Shown in pieces: positions 61,042 through 64,000 of a DNA stretch of 64,000 nt. Made by a program: the position numbers and the translations under genes. The stretch spans positions 62,001 through 126,000 of the forward strand of contig CAKSAK010000003.1 in assembly GCA_934435205.1 (NCBI GenBank), in the 5' to 3' direction. The notes under the pieces were generated by a model. That model searched no databases. It was not told where the DNA came from and was given only the letters and a program-made list of their open reading frames with translations. Each line of letters starts with the position of its first letter. Position 1 is the stretch's first letter. The stretch is from an uncultured Ruminococcus sp. GTDB lineage: Bacteria; Bacillota; Clostridia; Oscillospirales; Ruminococcaceae.

Positions 61042-64000
61042 GTGAAAGCTAATAGAAATCAGAAAATTAATAGAATATGCCGCAAGCTTTACTGCAAGTA
61101 TCGCAAGAATGTTATTTCTTTAGTTACTGCTGCCGTATTGCTTGTCACGAGTATGCCTCTTGCAGACATTTCTAATGTTGTGTCTAAAATGGTATCAACT
61201 GTCACCAATGCTATTACTGCTATGGCGGAAGATACATATACTGACATTACTAACGATATCAAAAGTGGTGACGTTTATACGATACAGAATGCAGAAGATT
61301 TTAAAAAGCTTCTCAATGCAGATCCTGCTGTTTATCAGGAAATCACTGTATTGTTTTCAAATAACCAATCTCCGTTTAAGTTTTCTGATTTTAAAGGAAT
61401 AGAAAAAGGACTTGGCAATGAAGAATATCCTTTCAAGGGAACAGTCAAAGCAAATGAGGGTTCGGCTATTAATCTTCCTATTAATTTTGCTCTGTTTGAA
61501 TATCTTAGTGACAGTGCAAATTTAGATACTATTATTTTTGCTAGACCGGAAGATAAAAATTCAGCTTTGCTTGCTGAGAATGTTATACACGGTGATGTGG
61601 CTTTAGCCAATAAGTGGAAAATAAAAGCTGATCCTGTAGATGATTCAGGTGCTACAAGTTATAAATCCTTCACGTCTGTTATAGGAAATATGAAAAATGG
61701 AGCAAAGGTCGATCTGGATATCACTCTAAGTAAAGATGTTCAGGTGGAAGTATCAGACGGAGATAATGCAGGCCTTGCTTGTGGCACTATGGACGAAAAC
61801 GCAAGCCTTGCTGTAAGCCTGTCAAGCGGTTTACTTGACATTTCTGGCGAATCAAACGCAGGTGTATTTGTCGGAAAAATGAGTGTAGGTGCAACACTGA
61901 ACATCGACAAGTGCAGTACCTTGACAGGTGTAAATGTATCCGCAAATAACGCAGGCGGACTTGTGGGAAGTGCAGAGAATGCAGAAATAAATGTCGGCGA
62001 AGGTGTCACCCTTACCATGACCGGAAGCGTTACAGGCTCTGTAACTGCGGGCGGTCTTTTCGGCTCTTATACATATAGTAAAGCCAACGAAAAGACATTT
62101 GACATTTCAAAATTCAGCGGTGTTAAAATGACCCTTGATTGTCCAAGCGGAAGCACTGCTGAGCGTGCGGCTGTTGGTTCTGTTTTCGGAGAGTTGATAA
62201 ACAGCGCAGATAGTGCAAAAATTAGTATCACTGGCACTGCTAATGATACGATTACTTCAAAATTCAAAGGCACTGTCAGGGCAGGCTTTTATGGTGGTAT
62301 TGTCGGAAGATATTCTGCCAATGCTCTTAGCTCTGAACTAGCACTAAGTGATATCATTGTAAATGTAACAGGCTCATGCAATGCCCTTGATTTTGGCGGA
62401 CTTATTGGTAAGATAGGGGATAACAGCAAGGCTTATGTAAGCGTTAAGAATACCACTGTAAGCACTAAAAATCCCACATCATCACAAAATAATTATGGCG
62501 GACTTGTGGGCTATGCTGACCAGGCTTTTATTAATGTTGGCGGTAAAGTCACAGTTAAGGCAAACGATGTTTCTGCAAACCAGAGCGTAGGCGGCATTGT
62601 TGGCAAATTTAATAAAAATGGCGTTGTAAGGCTTGGCGGTGAAACAGACCTTTCAGACTTTTATCCTAAAGACCCTAATAAAAACAGATGTCAGCTAGTA
62701 GGAAATAGAGGCAATGCTTTGATCTATAGCTTAAGCGGCTGGTCATTTACAAGGACATCTTCAAAAGTTATAGACGATATGGATTGGGGCGGAGTGCTTC
62801 GCCTTAATGATTCCGATATGCTTGAGAGTGCTGACGGTGTTCTGTCTTTTGATGAATCAGGACATACTGTTACAATAAATGGATTTAATAATAATAGTAT
62901 AACCATAAGCAATAGAGCAGATTTTGCTCGTGCGGCTTTGATAATGCAGCATGATAGCAATGATTTTGTTAAGTATAGCGGTGCTAGCAGGGCAGATATG
63001 CTTGCGGCAAATATCAGCCTTAGTGAAGATGTTGATATAAGCGGCACTGGTCTAACCGGCTTTATGCGTGATAATGGTGAGGATACTTTCACAGGCACGC
63101 TTAATGGCAATAGTTATAAACTTACCATGACAGTGGGAACAGAAAAAGATAAGATAGTTTTCCATACTCACAACGGACTTTTTGCAAAGACAAGTGGTGC
63201 AAAAATAAGCAATTTAAGGCTTGTTTCAAACTTAAATATTGTCGGTGACAATGTTTCTGGCGGTGATGCTTGTTATATTGGTTCTGTATCTGCATACAAC
63301 AGCGGAGCTTTGACTATCGACAGCGTGACCGCTGATGTGACCGCATCTCCAAGTGGTGCGTATACAAATTTTGTCGGAGGTCTGGTAGGATATGTTGATA
63401 ACGCCACAAGTGAAGTTTCGTTCACTAATTCTACTGTAACAGCAAATCTTACATACGATAATAGCACAACAACGGTAGATTGCACTTGTCTTGGTGGAGT
63501 TATCGGAATGGTAGGAGCTGTTACATCAAAGCCTACAATTGGTATTAAGTTTGATAATGTCACTGTTAGCGGAAATATAACTGACAAACACACAGGTCCT
63601 ATAACAGGCAGTGCTAATGCCAGGGTTGGTGGACTTATTGCTGAGATAGGTTCGACTACATCATCATCCCCTAATATTGTGAAAATACAAAGTGTTAATG
63701 TAAATACTCTTAATATAAAAACTTCCACTAAAATCAGCGGAAGTACGAGCGGTGGGTTTATTGGTCACAACTGGTATAATGTTGAAGTAACGCTGGATAA
63801 AATAATTGTATCTAATTCTACTATAACATCTGCTAGTAATGAGATTGGTGGTCTTGTACTTTCCACAACAGGTTATTGGAGCATAAAAAAGGTTAGCTTT
63901 GACAGTGTGACGATAACAGCAAACAACTGTAAAAATTTCGGAATGCTCGCCTCGACATTATTGGGAAGAAATTATGATCCATATACATTTAATTATTTTG
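61042..64000 (+). CDS. Giant GLUG-repeat surface adhesin, 3'-truncated by window edge
   Basis: At least 986 codons open to the last base. GTG 61042 follows GGAGG by 8 nt. Basic N-terminal leader (NRNQKINRICRKLYCKYRKN), hydrophobic segment ~25-45, probable cleavage near ITAMAED. The mature part is beta-helix-like, with at least ten GLUG-type motifs (GGLVGS, GGLFGS, GGIVGR, GGLIGK, GGLVGY, GGIVGK, GGLVGY, GGVIGM, GGLIAE, GGFIGH) from ~303 to ~934. Such repeats occur in secreted adhesins and IgA-peptidase-like proteins. Likely the largest client of the locus; any anchor lies beyond the window. Confidence 0.85.
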   Translation, partial: MKANRNQKINRICRKLYCKYRKNVISLVTAAVLLVTSMPLADISNVVSKMVSTVTNAITAMAEDTYTDITNDIKSGDVYTIQNAEDFKKLLNADPAVYQEITVLFSNNQSPFKFSDFKGIEKGLGNEEYPFKGTVKANEGSAINLPINFALFEYLSDSANLDTIIFARPEDKNSALLAENVIHGDVALANKWKIKADPVDDSGATSYKSFTSVIGNMKNGAKVDLDITLSKDVQVEVSDGDNAGLACGTMDENASLAVSLSSGLLDISGESNAGVFVGKMSVGATLNIDKCSTLTGVNVSANNAGGLVGSAENAEINVGEGVTLTMTGSVTGSVTAGGLFGSYTYSKANEKTFDISKFSGVKMTLDCPSGSTAERAAVGSVFGELINSADSAKISITGTANDTITSKFKGTVRAGFYGGIVGRYSANALSSELALSDIIVNVTGSCNALDFGGLIGKIGDNSKAYVSVKNTTVSTKNPTSSQNNYGGLVGYADQAFINVGGKVTVKANDVSANQSVGGIVGKFNKNGVVRLGGETDLSDFYPKDPNKNRCQLVGNRGNALIYSLSGWSFTRTSSKVIDDMDWGGVLRLNDSDMLESADGVLSFDESGHTVTINGFNNNSITISNRADFARAALIMQHDSNDFVKYSGASRADMLAANISLSEDVDISGTGLTGFMRDNGEDTFTGTLNGNSYKLTMTVGTEKDKIVFHTHNGLFAKTSGAKISNLRLVSNLNIVGDNVSGGDACYIGSVSAYNSGALTIDSVTADVTASPSGAYTNFVGGLVGYVDNATSEVSFTNSTVTANLTYDNSTTTVDCTCLGGVIGMVGAVTSKPTIGIKFDNVTVSGNITDKHTGPITGSANARVGGLIAEIGSTTSSSPNIVKIQSVNVNTLNIKTSTKISGSTSGGFIGHNWYNVEVTLDKIIVSNSTITSASNEIGGLVLSTTGYWSIKKVSFDSVTITANNCKNFGMLASTLLGRNYDPYTFNYF

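Overview
The window reads as a chromosomal segment of a low-to-mid GC, Gram-positive member of the Clostridia. The protein content fits a Ruminococcus-like gut bacterium (Oscillospiraceae), though the species cannot be fixed from this stretch. Supporting signs are sporulation genes (sigG, sigE-spoIIGA, a Spo0A-like factor, a YlmC/YmxH protein), the Clostridia-type SCIFF peptide with its radical SAM maturase, and the lineage-typical fusions cmk-plsC and ispH-rpsA. Codon use is fairly even. Promoters are mostly textbook sigma-A (TTGACA, 17 bp, TATAAT). No tRNA, rRNA or CRISPR array was found.

Layout. 1-13.2 kb (+): housekeeping genes ftsK/spoIIIE, an MBL-fold protein with a DUF3006 partner, an RpiR regulator, an HI0933-type flavoprotein, cmk-plsC, ispH-rpsA, a class A PBP, an rRNA-type methyltransferase and a HAD phosphatase. 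13.2-19.5 kb: an AT-richer accessory island with a convergent structured ncRNA, a frame-broken transglutaminase/LRR surface protein, a transposase remnant and a solitary AAA15 ATPase. The surface-protein gene and the ATPase carry the same ~68 bp promoter block. 19.5-34 kb (mostly -): tsf/rpsB, sporulation regulators, cell-envelope enzymes, a LytTR regulator (+), an aminopeptidase, then coaE-sua5-prfA. 34-51 kb (+): an autoregulated MarR/heterodimeric ABC exporter operon, lysA, gatC-gatA-(gatB-aspS), a GH-like lipoprotein, an NfnAB-type pair, yajC, and scfA/scfB.

51.4 kb to the end (+): the most unusual region, a co-directional gene train devoted to a surface-protein export and assembly system. 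It holds TasA-like proteins with a SipW-type 'AWFT' signal region, two SipW-type signal peptidases, a pseudo-EAL protein, a membrane-anchored McrB-like AAA+ ATPase next to a DUF2357-like coiled-coil protein, two small helical proteins, and a giant GLUG-repeat adhesin that runs off the window. The AAA+/DUF2357-like pair resembles McrBC-type restriction, but it sits inside a secretion operon and its ATPase is tethered to the membrane. This is the best candidate here for an undescribed system. The leader of the first gene carries an element resembling the 5' (Alu) domain of SRP RNA, directly downstream of a consensus promoter.

Three gene fusions stand out. GatB is fused to an archaeal-type AspRS, which would put both steps of Asn-tRNA synthesis in one complex. 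IspH-S1 has a strong in-frame internal ribosome-binding site that could release S1 on its own. Cmk-PlsC links nucleotide and phospholipid metabolism.
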